A stretch of DNA of 64,000 bases, taken from CAYFKJ01 sp964343605. GTDB taxonomy: Bacteria > Pseudomonadota > Alphaproteobacteria > UBA2966. The notes beneath the pieces are model-generated. The model did not search any database. It worked only from the letters and a program-made list of their open reading frames with translations, and was not told the DNA's origin. The translations under genes were made by a program, and so were the position numbers. This document shows, in pieces, positions 27,081 to 36,033 of this stretch. Location of the stretch: assembly GCA_964343605.1 (NCBI GenBank), contig CAYFKJ010000003.1:595141-659140 (forward strand). The letters run 5' to 3'. Numbering within the stretch: position 1 is the first letter of the stretch; every line of letters begins with the position of its first letter.

Positions 27081-28318
27081 GTTTTGATGTTGATGCCGTT
27101 CGGGCGGAGTTCCCGATCCTTTCGCGCACGGTTCACGGCGAACCGCTGCACTACCTCGACAGTGCGGCGTCGGCCCAGATGCCCCAAACCGTTTTGGACG
27201 CCGTCAACGTTCACGAAACGGCGCACCGTGCAAACGTGCTGCGCGGCATTCACTTTCTGGCGGAAGCGGCGACCGAGGCCTACGAGAACGCCCGCCACGA
27301 CATCGGCGAGTTCATCAATACGGCCCGCCCCTCGGAAGTCGTGTTCACGTCAGGCACAACCGGCGCCATCAACCTGGTGGCCCACAGCTTCGGCGATCAA
27401 CTGGCCGAGGGCGACGAGATCCTGATCTCGGTGATGGAGCACCACAGCAACATCATCCCGTGGCAGCTCCTGCGCAACCGCACCGGCATCTCGATCAAGG
27501 TGCTGCCGGTCACCGAAGAAGGCCGGCTCGACATGGACGCCCTGGAGGAGGCCGTCACCGATCGCTGCAAACTGATCGCGATGACGCATGTCTCCAACGT
27601 GACCGGAGCGGTGACCGACGTCCGGCCCATCGTCGAGGCAGCCCAAGCCGTGGGCGCCCGCGTGCTGCTCGACGGCGCCCAGCGGGTGCCGCATGGCCCC
27701 GTCGACGTTCAGGCCCTGGGCGTCGATTTCTATGCCTTCTCCGGCCACAAGATGTACGGCCCCAACGGCATCGGCGTGCTGTGGGCCAAGCGTGAACTCT
27801 TGGAGGACATGCCGCCGTTCATGGGCGGCGGCGAGATGATCCGCACGGTGACGCTCGACAAGACCGTCTTCGCCGACCCGCCGCACAAGTTCGAAGCCGG
27901 CACGCCCCCAATCGCCCAGGCCGTCGGGTTGGCGGCAGCCGTGAACTGGCTTTCCCAAGTGGACACCGCAGAGGCGAGCTACCACGTCGCCAAGTTGGGC
28001 GAGAAGGTGCTGGACGGTCTCGGCCAAATCAACGACGGCGCCGGCGGCGATCTCATTCGCGTCATCGGACCGTCCGGCCTGCAGTCCCGCATGCCCGTGA
28101 TCTCCTTCGACATCAAGGGCGTTCACCCCCACGACGTCTGTCAGATTTTGGATTCCCACGGCGTCGCGCTGCGCGGCGGCCACCATTGCGCCCAGCCGCT
28201 TATGGACTTTTTCGACCTGACCGGCACAACGCGCGCCAGTCTGGCCATCTACAACAACCAGGCAGATGTCGACGCCCTTTTGGAAGGCCTCGACGCGGCA
28301 ATCAGAAAGCTTACATGA
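27077..28318 (+). CDS. sufS: SufS-type cysteine desulfurase
   Basis: 413 residues. PLP enzyme of class V fold: VFTSGTTGAINLVA, EHHSNIIPWQ, DGAQRVPHGPVDVQALGVDFYAFSGHKMYGPNGIGVL (Schiff-base Lys), and the catalytic Cys in ALRGGHHCAQPLMDF, the RxGHHCAQP motif of SufS. It releases sulfur from cysteine as a persulfide. It is in the cox maturation operon (overlaps of 4 bp on both sides), not in a suf operon, so Moco sulfuration or Fe-S supply for this enzyme is likely; inference from context. Confidence 0.93.
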   Translation: MSFDVDAVRAEFPILSRTVHGEPLHYLDSAASAQMPQTVLDAVNVHETAHRANVLRGIHFLAEAATEAYENARHDIGEFINTARPSEVVFTSGTTGAINLVAHSFGDQLAEGDEILISVMEHHSNIIPWQLLRNRTGISIKVLPVTEEGRLDMDALEEAVTDRCKLIAMTHVSNVTGAVTDVRPIVEAAQAVGARVLLDGAQRVPHGPVDVQALGVDFYAFSGHKMYGPNGIGVLWAKRELLEDMPPFMGGGEMIRTVTLDKTVFADPPHKFEAGTPPIAQAVGLAAAVNWLSQVDTAEASYHVAKLGEKVLDGLGQINDGAGGDLIRVIGPSGLQSRMPVISFDIKGVHPHDVCQILDSHGVALRGGHHCAQPLMDFFDLTGTTRASLAIYNNQADVDALLEGLDAAIRKLT

Positions 28319-28743
28319 GTACCGACATTTACCAGGACGCCATCGTTACCCTCGCCAAAGCCAAACACGGAGAAGGCCGTCTGGAAGACCCGGACGCCAG
28401 CATCGTGTTGGACAACCCCCTGTGCGGCGACCGCATCACGCTGGACGTCAACGTGAACGCCGGCCAAATCACCGCCGTCGGGCATAAGGTGCGGGGCTGC
28501 ATGCTGTGCGAGGCCGCCGCCTCCCTGATCGGCGATCAGGCCATCGGCACGTCAACCGCCGCGGCGCGCACGGCCCACGCCTCGCTGCAAAACGTCCTCA
28601 AAGGCGAAAGCGGGCCCGGCCCCGACGATGCCTGGACGGATGTCGCGGCCTTTGCCCCAGTCGGTGAATACAAGAGCCGCCACGAGTGCGTGCTCCTGCC
28701 TTTCGAGGCGCTGGCCAAGGCGGTCGACGAGGCCGAAGGGTAA
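28315..28743 (+). CDS. sufU: SufU/IscU-like scaffold or sulfur acceptor
   Basis: 142 residues. Conserved zinc/Fe-S ligand positions are seen: LDNPLCGDRITLDVNV, VRGCMLCEAAASLI and SRHECVLLPFEAL. The middle motif GCMLCEA differs from the GCSIS.AS of Bacillus SufU and gives an extra Cys. SufU proteins take persulfide sulfur from SufS. Last gene of the operon; its ATG overlaps the sufS stop. Immediately after it the composition changes sharply to AT-rich. Confidence 0.85.
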   Translation: MSTDIYQDAIVTLAKAKHGEGRLEDPDASIVLDNPLCGDRITLDVNVNAGQITAVGHKVRGCMLCEAAASLIGDQAIGTSTAAARTAHASLQNVLKGESGPGPDDAWTDVAAFAPVGEYKSRHECVLLPFEALAKAVDEAEG

Positions 28744-28765
28744 CGCAATATCTAAATGAATAAAT

Positions 28766-30772
28766 CTAGGTCGAAATTCCCAATCGCCTAAAAAAGGCTT
28801 CATTTTTTTGTCGCGCGATAGCTACGACATCGTCCCATTCGATTAATTTTATGAAGCCCTTGAAATTGCCCTGAAATTCATGGATATGGCTCTTACCATC
28901 TGGCGAGCGTCGATAATTGCTTTCAACTACTTTACCAAAAGGTCCAACAAGGACTGCAATGATGTAGCATGTAAACGTTGTTTGATCTGTCACTTTTATT
29001 GTTCGACCATTCGCATCTAGACAATTTCCTTCGATAATTCTCGATATATACCTGAATACTTGATCGTGTGGGTTGTCACCTGCCTTATAATTAGTACGAT
29101 TTGGTTGTTTTAATTCAAACAAGACGACCGATGATCTTGTATCCTCATTTTCGTTTGCCAAACCCAGGCACGACTCATAGAAAAATACTAAATCAGGGCG
29201 TTCGTCAGAATCTGTATCCTTGAGGAACTTGCTAAATTCCAAATCGGACGCAAAAAACTCAGAGAATGCCAATGCTTCGTCGACAATCCACAAATCGTGA
29301 TCATCAGGAGCAAGAACATCACCTTCAACTCTCATGGGACAAATGAACCGGTGAAGAAGGTCTTCACGTTGATAAGCTGATTTGCCGTCACCTTTCTTTA
29401 TCTGGGATAGCATTTTTTCCATATAAGTAAGAAGCGTTTGGCGCCTAACAACGTATTCAGCAAGACTCCTTTTTTCATCCTCTTGAATAGAATCTGTTGT
29501 TTCAATAATTTCTTCCGCCAAACTACCACTAATATCTTCGCCTGATTGTGCATTTGTTATGATATCATCTATTTTTCTAATAAGTTTTTGGTCAAATCTG
29601 TACCTTTCGATTGACAGTGTTTTGACGACATCTTCCTCTCGGCTACTCCCCGTAGGCAGCTTGGTAATCACGCTCTCGACATCGTAGACCTTTAGAGACG
29701 GATACCTCTGAAACACCGCCTTGACTGATTCTACCTGTTTTTGTTTGAAAACTTTGATTGGCTCACTCAGAAATGTTTGAGCTTCGCTGATTGCTTTCCG
29801 TGTTATTTGACTAAGTATGTCCTCGGAGAAAATAAATCCTGTTCGTTCTTGGTTAACGTTTTGATCAAGAAATTCGCCCTTGATGTAGCCTTGAAATACT
29901 TGATCTTCTTCACCGCCGAACGCATGAAACCCGAGCATGTCATCAACGGATTTTGAACGAACTGTTCTGTCATTTGCGATGAAGTGGAGGTAATTCTTTG
30001 ACGGACCATAAACCACTGATTTGTCACAAACCAATAAACCAAGCTGGAAACTGAAATCCTCGCTTCCGATTTCAATTACAATATCTGCAGTGTCAGATCG
30101 TAAGGTTAATTCATCAAAATGCTTGTTCAAGTCGCAAAATTCAGAATTGTAATTTAAGGTAATATTACAAGCATTAATATTCACAAGAACTGCAACAAAA
30201 TGTGCAACAAAATGACTCACCAACGTTTCGGTTTTTCTTGGAAATTTTGAGGCATAGTGTTCGGCTAATCCAAAATGCTCAACTCGGGTGCCGGTTTGCT
30301 TCCCGTTGAGAGTATTCTCATGGTTAACAATTTGTTTTTCATCATCCAACAAGAAATCAAAGGTTCGTTTGCGATATTCCTCCCCGTCCAAATAGGATGA
30401 CTCAACCGTCGTTCTCTTGAACGCTGATAACCATAGGAGGCGTCCAACGCCCTTACCACCGCGTCTAATTTTATGCACGGTATCAGGCCTCCGAAACGCA
30501 TCCCAATTAGAGACATCAAGACCAATACCATTGTCCTTTATCGTTGCCGAATACTCGTCGGGCTTCTCCGGATCAAAAATAATATCGACGGAAATTTTGC
30601 CATCGTGGAAGCTTTCCTCGCCAAATTTATCAATTACGGCGTGAACAGCATTAATTACTGCTTCATATGTCGGCTGTAGGGATTGCTCAGCATTTTGGGG
30701 CTTTGGAAGTCGCCTAACGCGCCCAGGAATATCACTGTCCAGAGCGAGATCGTTGGTTGTTTCTTCCACCAT
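28766..30772 (-). CDS. GHKL ATPase with C-terminal PD-(D/E)XK-like nuclease domain, AT-rich
   Basis: 668 residues from ATG 30772 (GAGGGA upstream). N-terminal GHKL ATPase: N-box YEAVINAVHAV (about 36-46), G1 KDNGIGL (79-85), G2 GGKGVGRLLWL (105-115), then GTRVEHFGL. A transducer-like middle and a charged helical region (about 340-460) follow. The C-terminus shows Asp527 (RPDLVFF), Glu553-x-Lys555 (VVLFELKQP) and Gln571...Tyr575 (DQVFRYI), the D...ExK...QxxxY pattern of PD-(D/E)XK nucleases. One 60-base line I counted (29101-29160) has about 37% G+C, against clearly higher neighbours, indicating acquisition. Anti-phage or other DNA-targeting role is inferred; no named system is recognised. Confidence 0.85.
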   Translation of the reverse strand: MVEETTNDLALDSDIPGRVRRLPKPQNAEQSLQPTYEAVINAVHAVIDKFGEESFHDGKISVDIIFDPEKPDEYSATIKDNGIGLDVSNWDAFRRPDTVHKIRRGGKGVGRLLWLSAFKRTTVESSYLDGEEYRKRTFDFLLDDEKQIVNHENTLNGKQTGTRVEHFGLAEHYASKFPRKTETLVSHFVAHFVAVLVNINACNITLNYNSEFCDLNKHFDELTLRSDTADIVIEIGSEDFSFQLGLLVCDKSVVYGPSKNYLHFIANDRTVRSKSVDDMLGFHAFGGEEDQVFQGYIKGEFLDQNVNQERTGFIFSEDILSQITRKAISEAQTFLSEPIKVFKQKQVESVKAVFQRYPSLKVYDVESVITKLPTGSSREEDVVKTLSIERYRFDQKLIRKIDDIITNAQSGEDISGSLAEEIIETTDSIQEDEKRSLAEYVVRRQTLLTYMEKMLSQIKKGDGKSAYQREDLLHRFICPMRVEGDVLAPDDHDLWIVDEALAFSEFFASDLEFSKFLKDTDSDERPDLVFFYESCLGLANENEDTRSSVVLFELKQPNRTNYKAGDNPHDQVFRYISRIIEGNCLDANGRTIKVTDQTTFTCYIIAVLVGPFGKVVESNYRRSPDGKSHIHEFQGNFKGFIKLIEWDDVVAIARQKNEAFFRRLGIST

Positions 30773-30824
30773 CAGGCTATCCCTCAAAAAGTGTAATCTA
30801 AGTGCTTTTTTCTAACGTCAAATA

Positions 30825-30840
30825 CTATTGCCAACAATAG
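30825..30840. repeat. Perfect inverted repeat upstream of the GHKL-nuclease gene
   Basis: CTATTG (30825-30830), CCAA, CAATAG (30835-30840). On the minus strand it lies directly upstream of TTGACG, a good -35 about 40 bp before the start codon; the matching -10 is ambiguous (GATTAC at 17 bp). Possible operator of the island gene. Confidence 0.45.
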
Positions 30841-30906
30841 ATGACGATCGGAAATTCGAATTTTAGGCCCCTTTCAGACAGTTTGAATTCAATCTAATTT
30901 GGCAAA

Positions 30907-31509
30907 ATGGATTTTCACTCCGACATCGCGGGTTTCGTTGCCGCCGGCGTGGCGTTGTTGATCAGCCCCGGCCCCGCCACCCTCAGCATGGCGGCCACGG
31001 GTGCGGCCTACCCCAAACGCGTCGCCTGGTCTTACTACTTCGGTCTGTTGGCAGGTCTGGTTTTCGTCGTCTCCTGCGTTACGGCGGGCGTCATCACGGC
31101 GATTACGACAATCCCCTATGCGGCCGAAGGCCTGACGATCTTCGCCGCCTGCTATATCGCCTATCTCGCCTACCGCATCGCCACGGCGCCGCCGGTGGGC
31201 GAGATCAAGCCCGGCAGCCGCACGCCGGGATTCGCCACCGCCGCCATCCTCAATATCACCAACGTCAAAGCCTACGCCGCCTTCACCGCCCTCTTCGCCA
31301 GCTTCGACCTGATCCCCGGCGATCCCTTCCTCTCCGGCTTGTTGAAGTCGGCGCTGGCCTTCGCTATCGTCGCCTCCGGCAACGTCGTTTGGCTGATGGC
31401 CGGCGCCGCCCTGCAGCACTTCTTCCAGGACCCCCGCATCAGCCGCATCATCAACGTCAGTTTCGCGGTGCTGCTGGTCGCGTCGGTGGCGATGACGCTG
31501 CTGATCTAA
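30907..31509 (+). CDS. LysE-family amino-acid exporter
   Basis: 200 residues, six helices. Start region FVAAGVALLISPGPATLSMAATGAAYPKRVAWSYYFGLLAGL is the LysE/RhtB signature (SPGP near the N-terminus). ILNITNVKAYAAFTALFASF replaces the usual 'LNPKA..FF'. Exports an amino acid or related small molecule; substrate unknown. Lies immediately after the AT-rich island; convergent with the Bcr/CflA gene, overlapping it by 4 bp at the stops. Confidence 0.87.
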   Translation: MDFHSDIAGFVAAGVALLISPGPATLSMAATGAAYPKRVAWSYYFGLLAGLVFVVSCVTAGVITAITTIPYAAEGLTIFAACYIAYLAYRIATAPPVGEIKPGSRTPGFATAAILNITNVKAYAAFTALFASFDLIPGDPFLSGLLKSALAFAIVASGNVVWLMAGAALQHFFQDPRISRIINVSFAVLLVASVAMTLLI

Positions 31510-32747
31510 CCGCCCTTCTCGGTAATCCACATCGTGACGAGAACGGCAACGCCGAAGACGGCGAAGCCCAGCACCAGCGGAACGATGGTGCCGTCGAAGG
31601 CCTGGCCGATGACGATGCCGGCAGCGACCGACATCATCGCCGAGATGGCGCCCACGACGGCGGCGCCGACGCCGGCGATATGGCCCAACGGTTCCATAGC
31701 CAACGCGTTCATGTTGCCGAACAGGATGCCGACGCAGAAGAAAGTCACCATGAAATACGCCATGAAGACCCAGAAAGGCGGCTGGTTCGTCACCGTGAAC
31801 AGGCCCGCGCTCATGGCGATGGAAAGGGCCGTGAATATGACGGCACTCCAGGCCGACAGCCGGCGCATGCCGAGCTTCATCACCAGCCGCGCGTTGACCA
31901 GCGACGAGACGCCGAGGGACAGCGCCAAGACGGCGAAGTAGATGGGAAATTCGGCCTTCATGTCGTAGACGTCGGCGAAAATCTGCTGGGCCGAACTCAG
32001 GTAACCGAGGAACGGGCTGAAGATGAAGCCCGTGGCCAGGGTGTAGCCGAACGCCTGTCGGGTGCGGAAGACTTCGGCGATGGCCCGGGCGTTGCGCCGG
32101 AATGACAGCGGCGCCCGGCGCTCCGGGGTCACCGTCTCGGCAAGGCGCGTGCCGAGCCAGATCAAGACCACCACGGCGATGACTAGGAACGTGCCGAATA
32201 TGGCGCGCCAGTCGGCAACGAACAGGATGCCCTGGCCGATGGCCGGCGCGATGGCGGGCACGACGATGAAGACCGCCATAACGAACGACATGACCCGCGC
32301 CATGGCCCGTCCCTCGAAATGATCGCGCACGATGGCCGCGGTTAAGATGCGCGGCGCCGCAACGCCGAAACCCTGGAGGAAGCGCCCCACCAGCATCACC
32401 GTGAGTGATTGGGCGAAGATGCAGATGACGCACCCGATCAGGTAGATGGCGATGCCGACGTAAATCGGCGGTTTGCGCCCTGTGCTGTCCGATATGGGCC
32501 CGTAGATGAGCTGTCCGATGCCGAAACCGAACAGCATCACCGTGATGACGAGCTGGACGTCGTTGGGGCTTGATGTGGCAAGGTCGCGGCCGATATCCGG
32601 CAACGCCGGGAGCATGGCGTCGATGGACAACGCCACCAGCGACAGCATGGCCGCCGTCAGCGCAACGAACTCTGCAAATCCCATCTTGCCGCCCTCGCGC
32701 CGTTTGCGCCGCTCTTCTTCGGCGCTGCTTGATTGCTCTTCGTTCAA
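31506..32747 (-). CDS. Bcr/CflA-family multidrug efflux MFS
   Basis: 413 residues from TTG 32747, which has AGGAG 5 bp upstream; ATG 32801 would add 18 residues. Twelve helices. Drug:H+ antiporter motifs: LSIDAMLPALPDIGRDLATS, GFGIGQLIYGPISDSTGRKPPIYVGIAIY (motif A), VGRFLQGFGVAAPRILTAAIVRDHFEG (motif B) and GIVIGQAFDG. Matches the Bcr/CflA subfamily that exports bicyclomycin, chloramphenicol and cysteine-related compounds. Confidence 0.9.
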   Translation of the reverse strand: MNEEQSSSAEEERRKRREGGKMGFAEFVALTAAMLSLVALSIDAMLPALPDIGRDLATSSPNDVQLVITVMLFGFGIGQLIYGPISDSTGRKPPIYVGIAIYLIGCVICIFAQSLTVMLVGRFLQGFGVAAPRILTAAIVRDHFEGRAMARVMSFVMAVFIVVPAIAPAIGQGILFVADWRAIFGTFLVIAVVVLIWLGTRLAETVTPERRAPLSFRRNARAIAEVFRTRQAFGYTLATGFIFSPFLGYLSSAQQIFADVYDMKAEFPIYFAVLALSLGVSSLVNARLVMKLGMRRLSAWSAVIFTALSIAMSAGLFTVTNQPPFWVFMAYFMVTFFCVGILFGNMNALAMEPLGHIAGVGAAVVGAISAMMSVAAGIVIGQAFDGTIVPLVLGFAVFGVAVLVTMWITEKGG

Positions 32748-32835
32748 GTCGTCTCCTGTTTTTTCGCACGGTACGTTGACCGCGCCCGGACGACGAGGCA
32801 TTTATGCCCCGGCCCAGCAAATGAAAGTAATCCCC

Positions 32836-33267
32836 ATGGCCCGCCCCGCCATAAAGATCACGGATGACATCAAGCTCTCGCCCGACGAGGTGGCGGTGAC
32901 GTTCATCCGCGCCTCGGGCCCGGGGGGTCAGAAAGTCAACAAGGTCGCGACGGCGGTGCAGTTACGCTTCGATGTTGCCGCCTCACCGTCCCTCCCCCGC
33001 GCAGTGGCGCTGCGGGCTAGGAGGCTGGCCGGGCGGCGCCTGACCAAGGACGGCGTCATCGTCATCACCGCCGAGCGCTACCGCACCCAGGAACGGAACC
33101 GGGAGGACGCTCTCGACCGCCTGGTTGGCCTATTGCGTAAGGCCGCTGTCCGGCCCACCCGGCGGCGACCTACCAAACCCTCCAAATCGGCGAGAGCGCG
33201 ACGCACCGACGCCAAAACCCGGCGCGGCGCCACCAAACGCCTGAGAAAACAGCCAAACCTGGATTAG
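32836..33267 (+). CDS. arfB: ArfB alternative ribosome rescue factor
   Basis: 143 residues: ITDDIKLSPDEVAVTFIRASGPGGQKVNKVATAVQLRFDVAAS carries the GGQ motif that hydrolyses peptidyl-tRNA. The highly basic C-terminal tail (RPTRRRPTKPSKSARARRTDAKTR and following) enters the empty mRNA channel of stalled ribosomes. Length and tail are typical of ArfB/YaeJ. ATG 32836 is used; ATG 32821 is also possible. Confidence 0.93.
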   Translation: MARPAIKITDDIKLSPDEVAVTFIRASGPGGQKVNKVATAVQLRFDVAASPSLPRAVALRARRLAGRRLTKDGVIVITAERYRTQERNREDALDRLVGLLRKAAVRPTRRRPTKPSKSARARRTDAKTRRGATKRLRKQPNLD

Positions 33268-33887
33268 GCCCGCCGTACCGCCGCGGCCAGGAGGCCGGCG
33301 CCGATCAGGAAGCTGCCGCCAATCCGGTTCACCAGCCGCAGGTTGGACGGCTTCGAAAACCGAGCCCGCAATTCACCCGCCAGCAATGCCCAGAGCGCCA
33401 CATTGAGGGTGCCCAGAGCCAGGAACGTCACCTCCAAAATGACGAATTGGGGCAGCAAGGCACGGCTCGGGTCGACGAACTGCGGCATGAAGGCGACGAA
33501 AAAGACGATGCCCTTGGGGTTGAGGGCGGTGACGATGTAGGCGCTCAGAAACATACGCTTGCGCCCGCCCCGTCCCGCCTTATCGGTCAGGTCGTCAAGC
33601 GTCGGTTGGGAGCGCCAGAGCTTGATGCCGAGCCAGATCAAATACCCCGCCCCGGCCAGCTTCAGCACGGTGAACAGGGTAGCCGAGGCAGCCAGGATCG
33701 CGCCGGCCCCCAGCAGCGAGACGGTGATGGCCGTGAAATCCCCAAGCGCCACGCCGGGGACGGTGGCCCAGCCGCTGGTGCGGCCCCGACCCAAGGCGTA
33801 GCTCACCACGAGCATCACGGTGGGTCCCGGAATGGCCAGCAGGATTGTGGTCGACAAGGCGAAGGCGAACCAGAGCTCAAATGACAT
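33264..33887 (-). CDS. LysE/RhtB-family exporter
   Basis: 207 residues, six helices. FALSTTILLAIPGPTVMLVVSYALGRGRTSGWATVPGVALGDFTAITVSLLGAGAIL is the RhtB-type N-terminus (PGP motif); FLSAYIVTALNPKGIVFFVAFMPQFVDP is the conserved second block. Probably exports threonine, homoserine or homoserine lactone-like molecules; substrate not determinable. Convergent with arfB, 4 bp overlap. Confidence 0.9.
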   Translation of the reverse strand: MSFELWFAFALSTTILLAIPGPTVMLVVSYALGRGRTSGWATVPGVALGDFTAITVSLLGAGAILAASATLFTVLKLAGAGYLIWLGIKLWRSQPTLDDLTDKAGRGGRKRMFLSAYIVTALNPKGIVFFVAFMPQFVDPSRALLPQFVILEVTFLALGTLNVALWALLAGELRARFSKPSNLRLVNRIGGSFLIGAGLLAAAVRRA

Positions 33888-34022
33888 GAATTTCCCCCGA
33901 ACGGTATCGCTGTATATGCGAAGGGATTAAATATGCACTATATGGAGAGAGCGCAACCGTGCGGCGTCAATTTGCTGCTATTTATGGTATGTGTTGTCAA
34001 GAATTGCGCTATTTAACAGGGT

Positions 34023-35114
34023 ATGATGCCGCATCAAAATATATACCGCACCTCCCGGGGGGGAACGATACTGGTGGTGCTTCTGGGCCTGATCGCAGCT
34101 GCAGCGACGGCGCGGGCCGACGACGAGAAGAAGCAAACCGATCGCGGCACGTTCTCGGTTCAATTGGAGAACGACATGTTCTCCGGCTCCGACCGGCATT
34201 ACACCAATGGCATCAGGGGCACTTGGCTGTCGCCGAAGGACGGTTCATCGGACACCCTGGCGGAAGTTCACGGGTTCCTGTTGGACACGATGAACACGCT
34301 GCCCGGCATCAGCGAAAAGGGAGAAAAAGACGAGGCGCGGTTCAGCTTCAGCATCGGGCAGGACATCTACACGCCGGAGGACAAATTCCGCACTGATCTG
34401 ATCCTCAACGACCGGCCGTACGCCGGCTGGCTTTATGCCGCCGCCGCCGTCTACAAGATCAGCGACCCCGGAAACGGCTGGAAATCTCAGGATGCGCTTG
34501 AATTGGCGCTGGGCGTCGTCGGCCCGTCCGCACTGGGCAAGGAAGCCCAGGACCTGGTTCACGAGATCCGCCTGATCGACAAGTTCGAGGGTTGGCACAA
34601 CCAACTCGAAAACGAACCCGGCCTGCTGGCGCTTTATGAACACAAACAGCGCATCGGCAAGCCCGTGCCCTTCATCGTCGGCGAGGCCGACATCATCCCG
34701 AGTTACGGCTTCTCGCTCGGCAACGTTTCCACCCAGGCGCATGTCGGCGGCACGGTCCGCTGGGGCGTCAACCTGGGGGAGAACTTCGGCCCGCCCAGCC
34801 TGATCCGGGGTGCGGCGCCCTATTACGTCGAAAACAAGAAGACCGCCTGGGAGGACCTCGAGGCCTATGTCTTCGTTTCCGCCCAGGGACGCTACGTCGC
34901 CCGCAACATTTTCCTCGACGGCAACACTTTCCGCGACAGCCACAGCGTCGACAAGAAGCCCTGGGTCGGCGATCTGGCGGTTGGCCTCTCGATGGAGGTG
35001 GGACCTTTCAACCTGACCTACGCCAACGCCTTCCGCAGCGAAGAATTCAGGGGCCAGAACAAATTCAGCCGCTTCGGTGCCGTCACCGTCTCCTGGCACT
35101 GGGAATGGGGATAG
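34023..35114 (+). CDS. LpxR-like lipid A 3'-O-deacylase (outer-membrane barrel)
   Basis: 363 residues. Signal peptide with hydrophobic core TILVVLLGLIAAAATARA, then the LpxR/DUF2219 barrel: SVQLENDMFSGSDRHYTNGIRGTWLSP (Asn, Asp and catalytic His of the END...HYTNG motif), FSIGQDIYTPED, LNDRPYAGWLYA, and strand-alternating repeats to the C-terminal aromatic residue region (VTVSWHWEWG). LpxR removes the 3'-linked acyl chains of lipid A in a Ca-dependent way. It stands alone, divergent from the LysE gene. Confidence 0.9.
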   Translation: MMPHQNIYRTSRGGTILVVLLGLIAAAATARADDEKKQTDRGTFSVQLENDMFSGSDRHYTNGIRGTWLSPKDGSSDTLAEVHGFLLDTMNTLPGISEKGEKDEARFSFSIGQDIYTPEDKFRTDLILNDRPYAGWLYAAAAVYKISDPGNGWKSQDALELALGVVGPSALGKEAQDLVHEIRLIDKFEGWHNQLENEPGLLALYEHKQRIGKPVPFIVGEADIIPSYGFSLGNVSTQAHVGGTVRWGVNLGENFGPPSLIRGAAPYYVENKKTAWEDLEAYVFVSAQGRYVARNIFLDGNTFRDSHSVDKKPWVGDLAVGLSMEVGPFNLTYANAFRSEEFRGQNKFSRFGAVTVSWHWEWG

Positions 35115-35128
35115 CGCGGACCTCTTCC

Positions 35129-35947
35129 TTACCGGCCGATCTCTTTCAGGAAATCCAGGACGATGCGGTCGCTGCCGTGGGCCGGCAGGTCATTGTGCCC
35201 GGCATTGGGGATGAATACGCCCTTGCGGGGCTCGGCCGCGGCGGCCAGCAGGCGGCGGCCGAGGGCAACGGGAATTGTCCGGTCGTGTTCACCGTGAATG
35301 ACCAGCAAAGGCGCGTCGATAGTGGCTATTTTGTTGACCGATTCAAATCGATCCTTCATCAACTGGCGCACCGGCAGAAACCAGTAGGCGCGCGCGGCCA
35401 CGTCGGTGGTCGAGGTATAAGGCGCTTCCAGCACCAGGGCGGCGGCGGGATATTCGGCCGCCAGTTGCACGGCGACGCCGCTGCCCAGCGATTCACCGAA
35501 AAGAACGACGTCGGATGCCGCCACGCCCCGGCCTTCCAGATAGGCCATGGCGGCGCGCCCGTCGGCGTAGAGCCCTTGTTCGCTCGGGCTGCCGGGATTG
35601 CCGCCGTAGCCCCGGTATTCCGCCAGCATCACGCCGTAGCCCGCCTGCATGAAGGGCCTCGCACGCGCGGCGCGGCCGGCTATATTGCCGGCATTGCCGT
35701 GAAAATAAAGGATGGTGGGGAGGTCTGAGCCGTCGCGGGCCGGTGCATACCAGGAAGTAAGGTCGAGGCCGTCCGCGGTACGGAACGTCACCGCCTCGGC
35801 GGTGGGCAGTCCGGCGTCAATGGGTCTCGGCAGGTAGGCGGCCGGGAAGTACATCATCCGGCGCTGGGCCATGTAAATTGCCGCGGTGAAAATCGCGTAG
35901 GCCGCCAGGAAATATATGAAGAAGCGCAATCCGGCTGCCATTTCCAC
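35129..35947 (-). CDS. Membrane-anchored alpha/beta hydrolase (ABHD13/BEM46-like)
   Basis: 272 residues. One N-terminal helix (GLRFFIYFLAAYAIFTAAIYMA) anchors a hydrolase with HGNAGNIAGR (oxyanion region), nucleophile in LFGESLGSGVAV, acidic residue in VIHGEHDRTIPV and His in PNAGHNDLP. This matches the ABHD13/YfhR/BEM46 family of serine hydrolases with unknown substrate. Convergent with the LpxR gene, 14 bp between stops, so an indirect lipid link is possible but unproven. Confidence 0.9.
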   Translation of the reverse strand: MEMAAGLRFFIYFLAAYAIFTAAIYMAQRRMMYFPAAYLPRPIDAGLPTAEAVTFRTADGLDLTSWYAPARDGSDLPTILYFHGNAGNIAGRAARARPFMQAGYGVMLAEYRGYGGNPGSPSEQGLYADGRAAMAYLEGRGVAASDVVLFGESLGSGVAVQLAAEYPAAALVLEAPYTSTTDVAARAYWFLPVRQLMKDRFESVNKIATIDAPLLVIHGEHDRTIPVALGRRLLAAAAEPRKGVFIPNAGHNDLPAHGSDRIVLDFLKEIGR

Positions 35948-36033
35948 AAATCACTCCCGCACTCAGGTGTGGCTTCGTGGTCGTATCGTGCCCCTGTTGC
36001 CGGGGCCAAAGCAAGTCTGGTACCCGACCAAAC

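Noticed and set aside
28740..30906. Short direct repeats or att sites flanking the AT-rich island
   Set aside because: Only short AT-rich matches such as AATCTA could be found at the two ends; no integrase, tRNA or transposase is adjacent.
33888..34022. Promoter between the divergent LysE and LpxR genes
   Set aside because: Several AT-rich hexamers exist but none has acceptable -35/-10 spacing.
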